Below, piece after piece: positions 16,491 to 26,546 of a stretch of 64,000 nucleotides of DNA; positions within the stretch are counted from its first letter, which is position 1; the number at the start of each line of letters is the position of its first letter. Position numbers and translations under genes: made by a program. Source of the stretch: Bacillota bacterium (GTDB lineage Bacteria > Bacillota > Clostridia > Lachnospirales > Lachnospiraceae); assembly GCA_029224465.1 (NCBI GenBank), contig JAQXUQ010000008.1, positions 1-64,000 on the forward strand. The letters are read 5' to 3'. A model generated the notes under the pieces. It saw only the letters and a program-made list of their open reading frames with translations. It did no database searches and had not been told where the DNA came from.

Positions 16491-18104
16491 ATGGAAAAGA
16501 CCGGAAACAAAACTTCTTCGAAACTGCACGTGTTTCTTATGAAGGCTCCGTTCCTGCGGAGTCTGAAACTGCGTATTTTTCTTATTACATTTCTTTTCGG
16601 GATGATTCCCGTATCTGTTATGAGGTACGGGATCCTGTCGAATTACGAGACCCGCGTCGTGAACGTCCGTACCAGTGAGGCACAGACGCAGCTGCGGATA
16701 CTGGCAAACCATCTGATTACGTATAATTACCTGAAAAATCCGGATTCTGTTATTGTCAATGCGGAGCTTTCCCAGTTCTCCTCGTTTTATGACGGCCGGG
16801 TGCTGATCATTGACGACGCGCTTCGTATTGTCAAAGACACCTACGATATGTCTGCCGGCAAAATCATTGTATCGCAGGATGTCGTCCGGTGTCTTCGGAA
16901 TGGAAGCAAGGCTGTTTCATCAAATTATGTCCGAAAAGACGGCTACATCGAGGTGATCATTCCGATCAGCGAGACAAGATCACTGGAAAGCGGCGATTAT
17001 TCCGCAGGAAGTGAAAAGGAAGAGGAGACTGTTTACGGTGTCATTCTGGCAAGCGTTTCCACGGACTCCATCAATGCGACGATTGACATTCTCGACCGGA
17101 GAGCTTCGCTCCTGGAAGTAATCCTTCTGCTCTTTGTCTTTTCACTCGGACTTCTGCTTTCGGGAGAGCTGGTCCGGCCGTTCGAAAAGCTCACCAGGGA
17201 GATTCAGGACGTAAAGGCGGGGTTCAGCAGCGCGCCTGCTTCTGTCAATGATTATCTGGAAACCGAAAACATGGTGGACGCGTTCAACCAGGTGCTCGGC
17301 AGAATGCGCGCGCTCGATGAATCCAGACAGGAATTCGTATCCAATGTCTCGCATGAGCTGAAAACACCGATGACTTCGATGAAAGTTCTTGCGGATTCCC
17401 TGCTGCAGCAGGGCGATGCGGTACCGGCCGAGATGTACAGGGAATTTTTGCAGGATATCGACAATGAGCTCGACCGCGAGAACAAGATGATCAGCGAGCT
17501 TTTGAATCTTGCCAAAATGGACCGGCGGCAGGTGACGATGAATATTTCTCAGGTCAATGTCAATGACCTGCTGGAGATTATATTGAAGCGTGTCCGGCCG
17601 CTTGCAATGCAGCGGGATATCGAAATGACGCTGGTCAGCGAGCGGGAGGTTACCGCGGAAATCGATGAAGTGAAGATGACAATGGTGTTCACGAACCTGA
17701 TCGAAAACGCGGTGAAATATAACAAGGATCATGGGAAAGTCAAAGTCACTGTAAATTCGGATCACAAGAATGTGATTGTTACGGTTGAAGATACCGGCAT
17801 CGGAATACCGGAGAAATCGATCGGACGGATCTATGAACGTTTTTACCGCGTAGACAAATCCAGATCGAGGGAAATCGGCGGAACGGGGCTGGGACTGTCG
17901 ATTACAAAGAGCGCGATTCTGCTGCATAAAGGGCAGATCGATGTAGAAAGCAAAGAGAATGTCGGGACGAAGTTTACGGTTACAATTCCGATCAAACATT
18001 CTCCGGAACAGGCGCCTGCGCGGATTTCCGCGCAGGATGTCATGAAGAAATATATTGGAGAGCTGAAGCTGCCGCATGGACATGAAGAGAAGAAGGTCAA
18101 CTGA
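16491..18104 (+). CDS. Membrane sensor histidine kinase
   Basis: A 537-residue kinase partnered with the preceding regulator. Order: a TM helix near residues 25-45 (FLITFLFGMIPVSVM), an extracellular sensor of about 160 residues, a second TM (VILLLFVFSLGLLLSGEL), HAMP, a HisKA domain with the phosphorylated His in FVSNVSHELKTPMTSM, and a HATPase domain with N box NLIENAVKYN, DTGIGIPEKSIGRIYERF and GGTGLGLSITK. No PAS domain is evident, unlike Bacillus WalK. The end overlaps the following GerMN lipoprotein gene by 29 nt, pointing to coupled translation. Confidence 0.9.
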   Translation: MEKTGNKTSSKLHVFLMKAPFLRSLKLRIFLITFLFGMIPVSVMRYGILSNYETRVVNVRTSEAQTQLRILANHLITYNYLKNPDSVIVNAELSQFSSFYDGRVLIIDDALRIVKDTYDMSAGKIIVSQDVVRCLRNGSKAVSSNYVRKDGYIEVIIPISETRSLESGDYSAGSEKEEETVYGVILASVSTDSINATIDILDRRASLLEVILLLFVFSLGLLLSGELVRPFEKLTREIQDVKAGFSSAPASVNDYLETENMVDAFNQVLGRMRALDESRQEFVSNVSHELKTPMTSMKVLADSLLQQGDAVPAEMYREFLQDIDNELDRENKMISELLNLAKMDRRQVTMNISQVNVNDLLEIILKRVRPLAMQRDIEMTLVSEREVTAEIDEVKMTMVFTNLIENAVKYNKDHGKVKVTVNSDHKNVIVTVEDTGIGIPEKSIGRIYERFYRVDKSRSREIGGTGLGLSITKSAILLHKGQIDVESKENVGTKFTVTIPIKHSPEQAPARISAQDVMKKYIGELKLPHGHEEKKVN

Positions 18105-19062
18105 ATACAGAACACGCAGCCTGTGCATCTGTCTCGTTCTGTGCGTCATTCTCACCGTGTGCGGCTGTTCTTCCGGGCGGAAAAACAAAGAGGACGAAGC
18201 GCATGGCGCGTTCTGTCTGTATTATGTGAGCAAAGACGCGGATGCCGTCATTCCTGTTGATTATGACCTGCAGACGCCGGATGAAAGAGAAAAGTCCGTG
18301 CGGGAAATACTGGATAAGCTTTCTCAGCAGCCGGATTCAGTGGATTACAGGGCGCCGATCCAGGGTTTTACCGTCAGCTCATATAAGCTGTCCGGCCGGA
18401 CACTGACCATTGACTTTTCGGCGGATTACCGCTCACAGGATCAGGTGCGGGAAATCCTTGCAAGGACGGCGATTGTGAATACGCTCTGTCAGATTCCCGG
18501 CATCGAAAAGGTTACTTTTACATCGGAAAACACACCGCTTTCCGATGCGGACGGCACATTGCTTACGAACATGAGCGAAGATCAGTTTATCAACAATTCG
18601 GGAAGCGAGATCCGGGGGTATGAGAGAATCCGTCTGCATTTGTTTTTCGCGAATCAGAAAGGAGACCGGCTCGTCGATACTTACCGGAATGTCGTCTATA
18701 ACAGCAACATCGCGCCCGAGAGACTGATCGTCGAGCAGGTGCTCAAGGGGCCGAACAGCGATGCTGTCTATCCGACACTTAATAAAGACACAAAAGTGCT
18801 TTCTGTCACGACGCGTGACGGCGTCTGCTATGTAAATCTGGACAGCACGTTTCTTACAGAGCCGTACAATGTAACGCCGCAGGTTGCGGTCTATTCCCTG
18901 GTCAATTCGCTGACGCAGCTTTCTACGGTCAGCAAGGTGCAGTTTTCCGTTGAAGGTAAAACAGCGGATTCTTTCATGGAGACCATGAGCCTGCAGAACA
19001 CTTACGAAGAAAATACTGATCTGACGTCTGCCTACGAAGAATCCGGCAGTTCGGAGCAGTAA
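18076..19062 (+). CDS. GerMN-domain lipoprotein
   Basis: A 328-residue lipoprotein (lipobox LTVCGCSS) with two GerMN-type repeats. The first covers about residues 50-170 (FTVSSYKLSGRTLTIDFSADY); the second about 190-310 (IRLHLFFANQKGDRL, VYVNLDSTFL-like YVNLDSTFLTEPY). GerMN domains occur in spore germination protein GerM and in actinobacterial LpqB. It overlaps the kinase gene by 29 nt, so the trio regulator-kinase-lipoprotein resembles MtrA-MtrB-LpqB, in which LpqB tunes the kinase. ATG 18076 and ATG 18082 are both possible starts. Confidence 0.8.
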   Translation: MDMKRRRSTEYRTRSLCICLVLCVILTVCGCSSGRKNKEDEAHGAFCLYYVSKDADAVIPVDYDLQTPDEREKSVREILDKLSQQPDSVDYRAPIQGFTVSSYKLSGRTLTIDFSADYRSQDQVREILARTAIVNTLCQIPGIEKVTFTSENTPLSDADGTLLTNMSEDQFINNSGSEIRGYERIRLHLFFANQKGDRLVDTYRNVVYNSNIAPERLIVEQVLKGPNSDAVYPTLNKDTKVLSVTTRDGVCYVNLDSTFLTEPYNVTPQVAVYSLVNSLTQLSTVSKVQFSVEGKTADSFMETMSLQNTYEENTDLTSAYEESGSSEQ

Positions 19063-19099
19063 ATGAAATGATATTCCGAAAACGAAAGAGGTGAGCCTT

Positions 19100-21329
19100 A
19101 TGCGCCGTCCGCTCTGTGCGCTTGCACTGGCTGTAACGGCGGTCATGTATCTGGTTTTGCGGTTTCTGCCACCGGTGCTGCCGGACTATGAAGAGTTTGA
19201 CGGCAGAACCGTGCGGCTGCAGGGAAGAGTCCTTTCGAAAGAGTACCGCGTATCACAAAGCGGTAGTATCTCCCTTCTTTTCACTTTGGGCAATATTCAG
19301 TGTCTGTCCGGACCCTCCACGAAAAACCATGTCCTTGTGAGGGTTCCTGTTACCGAGAATGACAAAAAAACTGAATATGCAGGCAGTACGGCGCGTGCTC
19401 CCGGGGGAATCCCTGGGGCGCCGGAAGATGACAGGGCGCCGATCGGCGCGCTTATCTGTGTTACCGGAAAGATGCGCGCTTTTGAAACCGCACGCAATCC
19501 CGGCGAGTTTGACGCCCGGCTCTATTACCGGACGCTGGGGTGTGATTTTTCACTCTCCGGCGCACGGGTCACGGCAGTGAACGGGCAGAGAAGGGTGATC
19601 GCGGACACTTTGTACAGACTCCGGAGAGCAATGGCCGCGATATTTGACCGGTGTCTTTCAAAGGAAGATGCTTCTGTCATGAAAGCACTGCTTCTTGGTG
19701 AAAAGGGATGGCTGGATCAGGAAACGAAGGATTTGTACAGGAGAAGCGGGATTATCCATATTCTGGCGGTTTCAGGCCTTCATATCTCACTTGTCGGCCT
19801 TGGCATTACAGGACTTCTGCGCCAAATACATGCGCCGAAATTTCTGCAAAGGCTCCTTGCGCCTCTTATTGTCACCATCTACTGCCTGATGGCCGGCCTC
19901 GGGCCTTCCTCTGTCCGCGCTCTGATCATGTACCTGACCGGCGCTTTGGGATACCGGATCGGAAGGACGCCGGATTTCCTGACAAGTCTCTCGCTTGCGG
20001 AAATCTTTCTTCTGATCCGTCAGCCGCTGTATCTTTATCATACAGGCTTTTTGTTTTCGTTCGCAGCGGCGCTTTCGATCGGCGCTCTGATGCCGGTGCT
20101 GCCCGGGAAAGCCGGAAAAGCTCTGGCCATCCCCGCGCTTACACTTCCTGTATATATGGTCAGCGGATATACGTTTCCTCTTGCAGGTGTTTTCCTGAAC
20201 TTTCTTGTTCTGCCCTTTATGCAGACATTGATGATTTCCGGGGGAGTCGTTCTTGCCGCAGGAACCCTGTCCGTGCGTGCCGGCAGGCTGAGCGCACTTT
20301 TCTGCCACATTATACTGTATTTTTATAAAGCGCTCTGCACAATTTCGCAGACAGCCGCGGCGCGGCAATTTGCGGTCGGCCACGCGCAGCCTGCCAAGCT
20401 GCTGATATACCTTGCCATCATTGCCGGAATTACCGCATTTTCGCGGCGGATCCCCGGACGGCTTCGAAGCTTGTGCCTGCTTGCGTCGATGCTGTTTCTT
20501 ATAACGCGCCATGCGGGGAATTTTCGCCTGTTTTTCCTGGATGTAGGGCAGGGAGACGGCATTGTTCTCGAATATCGGGGACATGCGATACTGATCGACG
20601 CAGGAAGCTCCGATCGAAACGCGCTTGAAGAGTACACGGTGGAGCCGTATCTGTTTTACGAAAAAATAGAGGCGCTTGACTTTGTGGTGGTTACGCATCC
20701 GGACCAGGACCACTGCGGAGCAGTGAAGGAGCTGCTGGAGAGACAGGGTTCAGGGGCGCCGAAGGTTCGGATGCTGCTTCTGCCTTCCTGCAAAGAAAGC
20801 GCCAGAGAAAAAGCATACAGGGAGCTTCTTGACGCAGCCGCCCGCGCCGGCGTCCCCGCAGGATATCTTGAGACGAATAGGAGCCTTCGCGCAGGCGGTC
20901 TTATGATCACCTGCCTGCATCCGGAAAAGGACAGCGCTTATCAGGAAAGCAACGCCATGTCTGTAACGCTGCTGGTTTCCTATGGAAAATTCCGGGCGCT
21001 TTTAACAGGAGATCTGGACGGAGAAGGCGAAAAACACTGCCTCTCCGTGATTCGATCCCAATACGGCGATACGCTTTCCGGTCACGGTTTTAAAAGCCGC
21101 GCACCACGGGTCATCGGGAGCTACATCGGAAGATTTCCTGACAACTCTGCGGCCCTCCTGGACTGTGATCTCCTGCGGAAGAAATAATCCGTACGGACAT
21201 CCGCACAAAGAGACCATCCGGAGACTTCGAAAGTGCGGCAGCCGGATTCTGGATACCAGAGAGTGCGGGGGGATTTGTTTTGAAACCGATGGAAACCGCG
21301 TCTTCATCAGCAGAACGCAAAAACCATGA
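19100..21329 (+). pseudogene. comEC: DNA uptake channel ComEC with a frameshift near the 3' end
   Basis: Order: an N-terminal DUF4131-like region, the competence membrane domain (HILAVSGLHISLVGLGITG, multiple TM helices) and a C-terminal metallo-beta-lactamase domain (LFFLDVGQGDGIVLEY, VVVTHPDQDHCGA, ALLTGDLDGEGE). In the start frame translation ends at 21187 after an unrelated tail. In the +1 frame from 21081, the expected ending appears intact: VTVLKAAHHGSSGATSEDF, SCGRNNPYGHPHKETIRRLR and ICFETDGNRVFISRTQKP, stop 21327-21329. One extra G in the GG at 21080-21081 explains it. The HHGS metal-site motif is thus lost in the natural frame. ATG 19100 follows AGAGGTG. Mutation and sequencing error are both possible. 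Confidence 0.85.
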
Positions 21330-21354
21330 CAAGACGGCGGGCGGATTGTATAAT
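21326..21354 (+). promoter_or_regulatory. Probable holA promoter
   Basis: ATGACA (21326-21331) and a consensus TATAAT (21349-21354) are separated by 17 bp, overlapping the last codons of the frame-corrected comEC and 19 bp before holA. This allows holA, an essential gene, to be expressed independently of the broken comEC. Confidence 0.6.
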
Positions 21355-21372
21355 GAATAGACAGGTATTCCT

Positions 21373-22422
21373 ATGGCAGTGAAAAAGAACGAACAAAAAT
21401 ATGCGGACAGCGTCCGCCTGCTGGAACAGCAGATCTCGCGCGGTGAATTTCAGAGAGTATATCTTCTGTACGGGGATCAGGCGTATCTGCGGCTGCAAAA
21501 CCGGGACAAAATCACGGACGCGGCATTGCCCGGCGGCCGGGGGATGAACTATTCGTACTTTACAGGTACGGGCTTTACTACAGAAGAAGTGATTGATATC
21601 GCGCAGACGCTGCCGTTTTTCGCGGACAGGCGGGTGATCGCGATCGAGAACTCGTGGCTTTTCGAAAAGACCGGAGAGGCACTGGACCTGCTCACGGATT
21701 TTATTTCGAAGCTGCCGGAAACGACCGTGCTGATTTTCTCTCAGGAGGAAGTAAACCGCACGACAAAGCTGTATAAAGCGATCAGCCGGAACGGATTTGT
21801 ACTGCCTTGCACGGAGCCGGATGAAAGGCTCTGCAGGAAGCTTTTGACAGACAGGTGCAAAGAGGCGGGGCTTACACTTACAAACGAAGCGTTTTCCCTG
21901 CTTTCGGAGTACGCGGGAAGCGACCTTATGAACGCCGTCAACGAGACGGACAAGGTCATCGGTTACTGCTTCGGAAGGTCCGAGATCACAGCGGAGGATG
22001 TGCGCGCGGTTTGCAGCGAACGCATTCAGGACAGTATTTTTGATCTGATTGCCGCAGTCATGCGAAGCGATGCTGATACGGCGTTCGCACTATATCATAA
22101 CATGCTGCTTCTGCAGACCCCGCCGCAGCAGATTCTTGCTCTTATGATCCGGCAGCTCAACCAGCTTCTCGAAGTCGGAGAACTGATCCGGCAGGGTAAG
22201 CCGGATCAGGAAATTGCTTCGGTCACCGGACTGAATTTCTATGTGCTGACGAAAAAAATCCGCCCCTCGCTGCGCGGACATACGCTGCGCGGACTCATGG
22301 ATGCGCTGCAGCGCTGTGTGCAGGCGGACTATGAATACAAACGCGGGAAGATCGGGGACAGGCTTGCCGTGGAGGTGCTGATTGCCGAAATCACACGGAA
22401 AGCGGAGGCACCCCGGACATAG
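21373..22422 (+). CDS. holA: DNA polymerase III delta subunit
   Basis: A 349-residue clamp-loader subunit that opens the sliding clamp. The N-terminal AAA+-like domain carries FQRVYLLYGDQAYLRLQ in place of a functional P-loop, as in known delta subunits. This is followed by LPFFADRRVIAIENSWLF, then the lid and the C-terminal collar (DLIAAVMRSDADTAFALYHN, QQILALMIRQLNQLLEV). Length is typical. holA after comEC is common in Firmicutes. rpsT, which often follows, is absent here. The ribosome site before ATG 21373 is weak. Confidence 0.88.
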   Translation: MAVKKNEQKYADSVRLLEQQISRGEFQRVYLLYGDQAYLRLQNRDKITDAALPGGRGMNYSYFTGTGFTTEEVIDIAQTLPFFADRRVIAIENSWLFEKTGEALDLLTDFISKLPETTVLIFSQEEVNRTTKLYKAISRNGFVLPCTEPDERLCRKLLTDRCKEAGLTLTNEAFSLLSEYAGSDLMNAVNETDKVIGYCFGRSEITAEDVRAVCSERIQDSIFDLIAAVMRSDADTAFALYHNMLLLQTPPQQILALMIRQLNQLLEVGELIRQGKPDQEIASVTGLNFYVLTKKIRPSLRGHTLRGLMDALQRCVQADYEYKRGKIGDRLAVEVLIAEITRKAEAPRT

Positions 22423-22502
22423 ACCGGACGGGAAGGCGGGGGCCGCCTGAATTTACAGGGAAGCCGCGCCGGTTTTACCGGGCGATGGAAGGAAGATGAA
22501 AA

Positions 22503-23063
22503 ATGGAGACTAGAAAAGTAAAGATACTGGGCCGGTACAGACATTTCAAGGGAAAGCTTTATCAGGTGCTTCTTATCGCTTGCGAGGAGGCTACCGGACG
22601 GAGAGTCGTGGTTTATCAGGCATTGTATGGTGATTACGGTTTTTTTGTGCGCCCGGAAGACGAATTCCTCAGTGAAGTGGATCATGTCAAATACCCCGGT
22701 GCTGTTGCCCGCTACCGCTTTGAGGAAGTGGAAGACGGGGAACAGGAGGAGAAAATGCCACAGGAACAACCTGCAGCAGAAAAGGCACAGGTATATGTGA
22801 ACGCGGCACCGGAAGATTCGACACTTGATCCTCTGGTTGAAGCTTTTCTCGACGCGAAGGACATGCAGGAGAAGCTGGACGCACTGACAGCACTCCGTCC
22901 GAGGATTACGAATGATATGATCGACACGATGGCAGTCGCAGCCGGCCTTGAGATCGGACCCGGTGATGTACAGAAAAGATATGAGGATCTGCGTGACTGT
23001 CTTCTTACCATCGACCGGTACGAGCCGCCTCGTGGCAGGCTTCGCGGAAATCCGGAGAAATAA
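22503..23063 (+). CDS. DUF1653 domain protein with a C-terminal extension
   Basis: A 186-residue protein. The first 75 residues are a DUF1653 domain (GRYRHFKGKLYQVLLIACEE, VVVYQALYGDYGFFVRPEDE). A variable Glu-rich linker follows (about 75-100), and then a helical C-terminal part (LDPLVEAFLDAKDMQEKLDAL) that is not part of DUF1653. Function is unknown; no signal peptide or TM helix. GGAAGG lies before ATG 22503. The 80-bp gap after holA contains two short GC hairpins (22434-22448, with loop GGG, and one near 22470) without T-runs. Confidence 0.75.
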   Translation: METRKVKILGRYRHFKGKLYQVLLIACEEATGRRVVVYQALYGDYGFFVRPEDEFLSEVDHVKYPGAVARYRFEEVEDGEQEEKMPQEQPAAEKAQVYVNAAPEDSTLDPLVEAFLDAKDMQEKLDALTALRPRITNDMIDTMAVAAGLEIGPGDVQKRYEDLRDCLLTIDRYEPPRGRLRGNPEK

Positions 23064-23125
23064 GTTCTGCGGAGCCGGTCTTTATGGCAGTGCGGCGCAA
23101 TAAAATAAGCTGGAAGGGCTGAAAA

Positions 23126-24157
23126 ATGAAATTATTATCGATCTGTGTACCTTGCTACAACTCGGAAGCGTATATGTCCAGATGCATTGACTCGCTTCTT
23201 GCAGGAGGCGAAGATGTGGAAATCATCATTGTGGATGACGGCTCCAAAGACCGGACCGCGGAGATCGCGGACCGGTATCAGGTGCTGCATCCCAATCTCG
23301 TCCGTGTCATTCACAAAGAGAACGGAGGACACGGCAGCGCGGTCAATACCGGAATCGAAAATGCGACCGGTGTGTTTTTCAAGGTGGTTGACAGTGACGA
23401 CAGGCTTAAACAGAGCGCGTATCTGAAGGTGCTGGACAAGCTCAGGGAACTTTCGGGAGCAAGCCCGCAGCTGGATATGCTGCTATGCAATTACGTCTAT
23501 GACAAGGAAGGCGAAAAAAAACATAAGGTCATCCACTATCGCAGCACACTTCCGACCGACAAAATGTTCACATGGGAAGATGTCGGACATTTCCGGAAGG
23601 GACATTATATTCTCATGCATTCGGTGATCTTCCGGACAAAGCTTCTGCGTGAGTGCGGCGTCCGCCTTCCGGAACACTGCTTCTATGTGGATAACATCTA
23701 TGTTTTTGAGCCGCTGCCGTACGTACGGAACATGTACTACATGGATCTGAATCTGTATTACTATTACATCGGCCGCGTGGATCAGTCCGTCAACCAGAAA
23801 GTCATGATTTCCAGAATTGACCAGCAGCTGCGCGTCAACAAGCTGATGATCGATTATTATACGGATAAGGAAAATCAGCCGAAGATCAACGCGCACCCGC
23901 AGCTGCGCAAATATATGTACAATTATCTGGAGATTATCACGACGATTTCCTGCGTGCTTGCGATTCTGGCCAACACACCGGAAGATCTGAAGAAGAAAGA
24001 CGATTTGTGGAAGTATCTGCGGAGCAAGGATTATTTCCTGTATCTGCGTCTGCGCAACGGCATCTTCGGCCTTGGAGTGAATCTCCCCGGCAGAGGCGGC
24101 CGTGCTCTGACAGCGGGCGGATATAAGATTGTACGTCATTTCTTCCAGTTCAATTAA
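23126..24157 (+). CDS. Family 2 glycosyltransferase
   Basis: A 343-residue GT2 enzyme with a GT-A fold. Seen: LSICVPCYNSEAYMSRCIDS, IIIVDDGSKDRTAEI (first Asp of the nucleotide site), NGGHGSAVNTGIENA, and FKVVDSDDRL, the SDD metal-binding motif. The rest of the protein is helical and Tyr-rich, with no clear TM helix. Such enzymes decorate cell-wall or exopolysaccharide chains; donor and acceptor cannot be deduced. A strong bidirectional terminator follows 16 nt after the stop. Confidence 0.85.
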   Translation: MKLLSICVPCYNSEAYMSRCIDSLLAGGEDVEIIIVDDGSKDRTAEIADRYQVLHPNLVRVIHKENGGHGSAVNTGIENATGVFFKVVDSDDRLKQSAYLKVLDKLRELSGASPQLDMLLCNYVYDKEGEKKHKVIHYRSTLPTDKMFTWEDVGHFRKGHYILMHSVIFRTKLLRECGVRLPEHCFYVDNIYVFEPLPYVRNMYYMDLNLYYYYIGRVDQSVNQKVMISRIDQQLRVNKLMIDYYTDKENQPKINAHPQLRKYMYNYLEIITTISCVLAILANTPEDLKKKDDLWKYLRSKDYFLYLRLRNGIFGLGVNLPGRGGRALTAGGYKIVRHFFQFN

Positions 24158-24173
24158 CCGCATCGAAAGTTCA

Positions 24174-24217
24174 AAAAACCTGCTGGATTTCCGAATCGGG
24201 AAATCCGGCAGGTTTTT
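24174..24217. terminator. Bidirectional terminator
   Basis: A 19-bp stem with one G-U pair (24174-24192 with 24199-24217) has a 6-nt loop, an A-run on the left and TTTTT on the right. It serves the convergent glycosyltransferase (plus) and PAP2 protein (minus) genes. Confidence 0.9.
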
Positions 24218-24247
24218 AGTGGGGTGCGCCCGGCGGCGCACGTTTCC

Positions 24248-24955
24248 TTATTCGCCCTGCAGCGGTTCCTGCTTACCCGTATTGCCGCGCAGCAGTATGC
24301 TGCTGACATGGTAGCGGAAAACAGCAAGGTAGCTGACATACGAAAGCGCGAATGCGGCAGCGACATCGAGAACCGAGTGCTGCTTGATGAACATCGTGGA
24401 AAGGATAATCAGAATACCGATGATATTCATCGGAATCCGGAAAGCCTTTCTGTGCATCGAAGAATCTGTCCTCCAAAGGCCCAGCATGACAGCGACGGTA
24501 TTGTATACGTGGATGCTGGGACAGATATTTGTCGGTGTATCCGTCTTATACAGGTGCGCAACCATGCGGGTGAACAGATTGTCCCGCGGCATTACCTGCG
24601 GACGCAGATACTGTATATTCGGAAAAACAAACGAGACCACCAGCATCACAGTCATCCCGATCATCAGGAAGACTGAAATTCCGAGATAAGTCCTGCGGTC
24701 TTTCAGATACAGACTGATCATGTTGAACGCGATGTAGCCGAACCACATGAAATACGGAATCACAAAGTACTCGCAGAACGGGATCATGTCATCCAGAGGA
24801 GAGTGGATGACCGTGTAATGCAGTCTTGTCGCCTTTTCGAGCAGCGAAAAGATCAGTATATACATCAGCATGAAAATCAGCATCGGCCAGGAATCCCTGG
24901 AGATGTCGCGCAACCATAAGAGCTTCTGCTTCGTTGTTTTCTTCTCCGTATTCAT
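24248..24955 (-). CDS. PAP2-superfamily membrane phosphatase
   Basis: A 235-residue protein with about six TM helices. The PAP2 motifs are partly visible: NICPSIHVYN (PSxH, with the catalytic His) and IKQHSVLDVAAA (HxxxD). The first motif (KxxxxxxRP) is reduced to KATRLHY or YLRPQVMPRDN. Members dephosphorylate lipid phosphates such as undecaprenyl diphosphate or make inositol-phosphate lipids. This form resembles the bacterial group sometimes compared with inositol phosphorylceramide synthases. The exact substrate is unknown. Confidence 0.8.
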   Translation of the reverse strand: MNTEKKTTKQKLLWLRDISRDSWPMLIFMLMYILIFSLLEKATRLHYTVIHSPLDDMIPFCEYFVIPYFMWFGYIAFNMISLYLKDRRTYLGISVFLMIGMTVMLVVSFVFPNIQYLRPQVMPRDNLFTRMVAHLYKTDTPTNICPSIHVYNTVAVMLGLWRTDSSMHRKAFRIPMNIIGILIILSTMFIKQHSVLDVAAAFALSYVSYLAVFRYHVSSILLRGNTGKQEPLQGE

Positions 24956-25086
24956 AATACATTCTCATATAATGATATCATTGTTATAATTACCAAAATC
25001 ATACACTCCGGATTGTGGTGTTTTACATCAGTACGATAGTACACCGGCCTTTTTCAGGACGCAATATCCAATGTGTGAAAATTGGA

Positions 25087-25115
25087 TGATTTTTCAATAA
25101 ACGGCATGCTATAAT
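25087..25115 (+). promoter_or_regulatory. glyA promoter (extended -10)
   Basis: A consensus TATAAT (25110-25115) is preceded by TGC (25107-25109), an extended -10. The best -35 at 17 bp is TGATTT (25087-25092), which is weak. It leaves a leader of about 75 nt before glyA; I see no glycine riboswitch in it. Confidence 0.55.
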
Positions 25116-25196
25116 GAACGAAAACTTTGACGAATCTGATGCAGAGGTGTTCTTGTACCGGTTCAGCAGACAGGCAGCGGCGAGGAGGCGCGGATC

Positions 25197-26435
25197 ATGT
25201 ATTCACTGGATGAAGTAAAAAGGGAAGATCCTGAAATCGCGGAAGCGATCGTGCAGGAGATGCAGCGGCAGAATGATCATATTGAACTGATCGCTTCGGA
25301 GAACTGGGTCAGCAAGGCGGTCATGGCAGCGATGGGCAGTCCGCTGACGAACAAATACGCGGAGGGATATCCCGGACACCGCTATTACGGCGGCTGCCAG
25401 TGCGTGGACGTCGTGGAAACGCTTGCCATTGAACGCGCGAAGAAGCTTTTTGGCTGCGAATATGCCAATGTGCAGCCGCATTCCGGCGCGCAGGCAAACC
25501 TTGCGGTGGAATTCGCTGTCCTGAAGCCCGGCGATACCCTGATGGGCATGAATCTGAATCAGGGAGGGCATCTGACACACGGATCGCCCGCGAACATCTC
25601 CGGAACATATTATAACGTCATTCCTTACGGCGTCGATGAAAACGGCTTCCTTGACTATGATGAAATGCTGCGCCTCGCCAAAGAGCATCATCCGAAGATG
25701 ATCATTGCCGGCGCTTCGGCATACGCGAGGACCATCGATTTTAAAAAATTCCGTGAGGCAGCGGATGCCGCCGGCGCTGTTCTGGTCGCGGACATCGCGC
25801 ATATCGCGGGACTGGTTGCGGCAGGACTGCATCCCAGCCCGTTCCCGTGGTGCGATATCGTCACAACAACAACACATAAGACGCTGCGCGGACCCAGAGG
25901 CGGTCTGATTCTGGCGAATCAGGAAGCAGCGGACAAGTATAAACTGAACAAGGCGGTCTTCCCCGGCATTCAGGGCGGCCCGCTTGAGCACGTAATCGCA
26001 GCGAAGGCTGTCTGCTTCAAAGAGGCCCTGGATCCGTCCTTCAAGGTCTATCAGCAGAGGATACTGGATAACGCGAAGGCACTCTCGAAGGGCCTCATGG
26101 ACAGAGGAGTGCAGATTGTATCCGGAGGTACGGACAACCACCTGATGCTGATTGACCTTACAAACTTTGACCTGACCGGCAAGGAAGTTGAAAAATGGCT
26201 CGATGACGCGCATATTACAGCGAACAAGAATACAATTCCGAATGAAAAGAGATCGCCGTTTGTAACAAGCGGCATTCGTCTAGGAACGCCTGCCGTGACG
26301 ACACGGGGCATGGATCCACAGGATATGGATCAGATTGCCGAAGCAATTGCCAGCGTGATCCGGCAGAAAGAGGAAGGCATTCCGAAGGCCAGAGCAATCG
26401 TTGCCGGTCTTACGGAAAAGTATCCTCTTATTTAA
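25197..26435 (+). CDS. glyA: Serine hydroxymethyltransferase
   Basis: A 412-residue PLP enzyme interconverting serine and glycine with tetrahydrofolate, the main source of one-carbon units. Seen: [45 protein letters not shown], the cofactor Lys in [16 protein letters not shown], and [24 protein letters not shown] lies before ATG 25197. It is flanked by its own promoter and a strong terminator (26493-26546), so it is monocistronic. Confidence 0.96.
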   Translation: MYSLDEVKREDPEIAEAIVQEMQRQNDHIELIASENWVSKAVMAAMGSPLTNKYAEGYPGHRYYGGCQCVDVVETLAIERAKKLFGCEYANVQPHSGAQANLAVEFAVLKPGDTLMGMNLNQGGHLTHGSPANISGTYYNVIPYGVDENGFLDYDEMLRLAKEHHPKMIIAGASAYARTIDFKKFREAADAAGAVLVADIAHIAGLVAAGLHPSPFPWCDIVTTTTHKTLRGPRGGLILANQEAADKYKLNKAVFPGIQGGPLEHVIAAKAVCFKEALDPSFKVYQQRILDNAKALSKGLMDRGVQIVSGGTDNHLMLIDLTNFDLTGKEVEKWLDDAHITANKNTIPNEKRSPFVTSGIRLGTPAVTTRGMDPQDMDQIAEAIASVIRQKEEGIPKARAIVAGLTEKYPLI

Positions 26436-26492
26436 GACACACGGATTTTGAATAAGTGTCTGAATTGACAACAATATTACGAATATACAGAT

Positions 26493-26546
26493 AAAATAAT
26501 ACCATGCAGATAGTTGATTGACAAATTATCCGCATGGTGTTATTTT
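26493..26546 (+). terminator. glyA terminator
   Basis: A long stem pairs 26493-26512 with 26527-26546, with one mismatch and one G-U pair, ending in TTATTTT. It begins 57 nt after the glyA stop. Confidence 0.85.

Noticed and set aside
16991-18188. Large minus-strand frame opposite the histidine kinase
   Set aside because: Shadow of a clear kinase with complete motifs. The product is rich in Arg, His and Phe with no recognisable fold.
21080-21095. Programmed ribosomal frameshift in comEC
   Set aside because: The needed shift is +1. The nearby GGTTTTAAAAG would suit a -1 shift, which leads to the wrong frame. ComEC is not known to use recoding.
25116-25196. Glycine riboswitch ahead of glyA
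   Set aside because: The leader is only about 75 nt and shows no tandem aptamer or conserved glycine-aptamer core.
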